Positions 63,876 to 64,000 of a stretch of DNA of 64,000 nucleotides are shown here, one piece after another. The stretch comes from Pleurocapsales cyanobacterium LEGE 06147 (GTDB taxonomy: Bacteria; Cyanobacteriota; Cyanobacteriia; Cyanobacteriales; Xenococcaceae): positions 58,614-122,613 of the forward strand of contig JADEWQ010000003.1 in the NCBI GenBank assembly GCA_015207585.1, given 5' to 3'. Position 1 is the first letter of the stretch; each line of letters opens with the position of its first letter. The notes below the pieces were generated by a model that was given only the letters and a program-made list of their open reading frames with translations, did not search any database and was not told where the DNA came from. The position numbers were made by a program, and so were the translations under genes.

Positions 63876-64000
63876 GAAGCAAGAGCTTATAGAGACATGA
63901 ATCGGAGACGCTCTGCTCAATTCTTGTATATTATTCCTGTATCCTAACAGTTAAAACCGTAACTTCAATGGTGCGATGGTGCCTGATTGAAAGCGTGGTT

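Noticed and set aside
63781..63882. 34-residue N-terminal extension of Cmr3
   Set aside because: Encoded by the inverted-repeat element, starts with TTG and is not Cmr3-like; the ATG at 63780 gives the standard N-terminus.
1..64000. tRNA, rRNA, tmRNA and riboswitch genes
   Set aside because: Looked for conserved arms and cores by eye in all gaps; none was convincing. A covariance-model scan would settle it.
56694..64000. A CRISPR array inside the defence island
   Set aside because: No direct repeat of 25-40 bp with regular spacing is present anywhere in this part of the window.

Overview
This window comes from a cyanobacterium. The evidence is the very frequent HIP1 octamer GCGATCGC, photosystem genes (psbX, a PsbP-family lipoprotein, a probable photosystem I accumulation factor), ycf66, the Rre1/Ycf29-type regulator, a CrtO carotenoid ketolase and many small protein families known only from cyanobacteria. 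The moderate GC content and repeat-rich intergenic DNA fit a unicellular, colonial or baeocyte-forming lineage better than marine picocyanobacteria, but the order cannot be fixed from this sequence.

Layout. 0-11 kb: the tail of an S2P/CBS protease, a TauE-type exporter, an overlapping pair (cNMP-binding methyltransferase and a GH10-like hydrolase), the photosystem I factor, a J-domain protein, and a minus-strand cell-wall and signalling block lysA, cdaA, uppS. 11-18 kb: clpC, a phosphoesterase, and a copper/iron trio (multicopper oxidase, Gly-Gly-Glu repeat protein, PKHD dioxygenase). 18.5-22.2 kb: a magnesium block with mgtC, a truncated MgtA/MgtB ATPase, micro-ORFs, two small genes and mgtE. 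22-36 kb: psbX-ycf66, accC, a four-carbon sugar kinase, minCDE, a tnpB relic, ppc, crtO and a STAS gene facing a response-regulator phosphatase. 37-50 kb: sulfurtransferase, rqcH, remA-gmk, clpP, rre1, a four-gene block of unknown function with two paralogues, maf, psbP and an MFS exporter. 50-55 kb: small genes mixed with decayed genes (a glucosidase and a formylglycine-generating-enzyme homologue). 55-56.7 kb: pyrR and fni.

The right end (56.9-63.8 kb) is an accessory defence island. It is a type III-B CRISPR-Cas module with cas6 facing a tight six-gene operon: cmr3, a CARF protein with a distinct C-terminal domain (possibly a RelE-like toxin, i.e. Cami1-like), cmr4, cmr5, cmr6 and a CARF-HEPN protein with a DxTHxFR motif. 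Neither cas10/cmr2, cmr1, cas1/cas2 nor a CRISPR array is visible. A 69-bp inverted-repeat element lies just upstream of cmr3. This operon is the strongest candidate for new biology here.

Other themes are partial gene decay (four clear relics), and short structured repeats that have entered coding sequence in frame. One 31-bp double-hairpin repeat occurs three times, twice inside genes, with a compensating base-pair change. No tRNA or rRNA gene was found. Family names rest on motif recognition by eye, without database searches.
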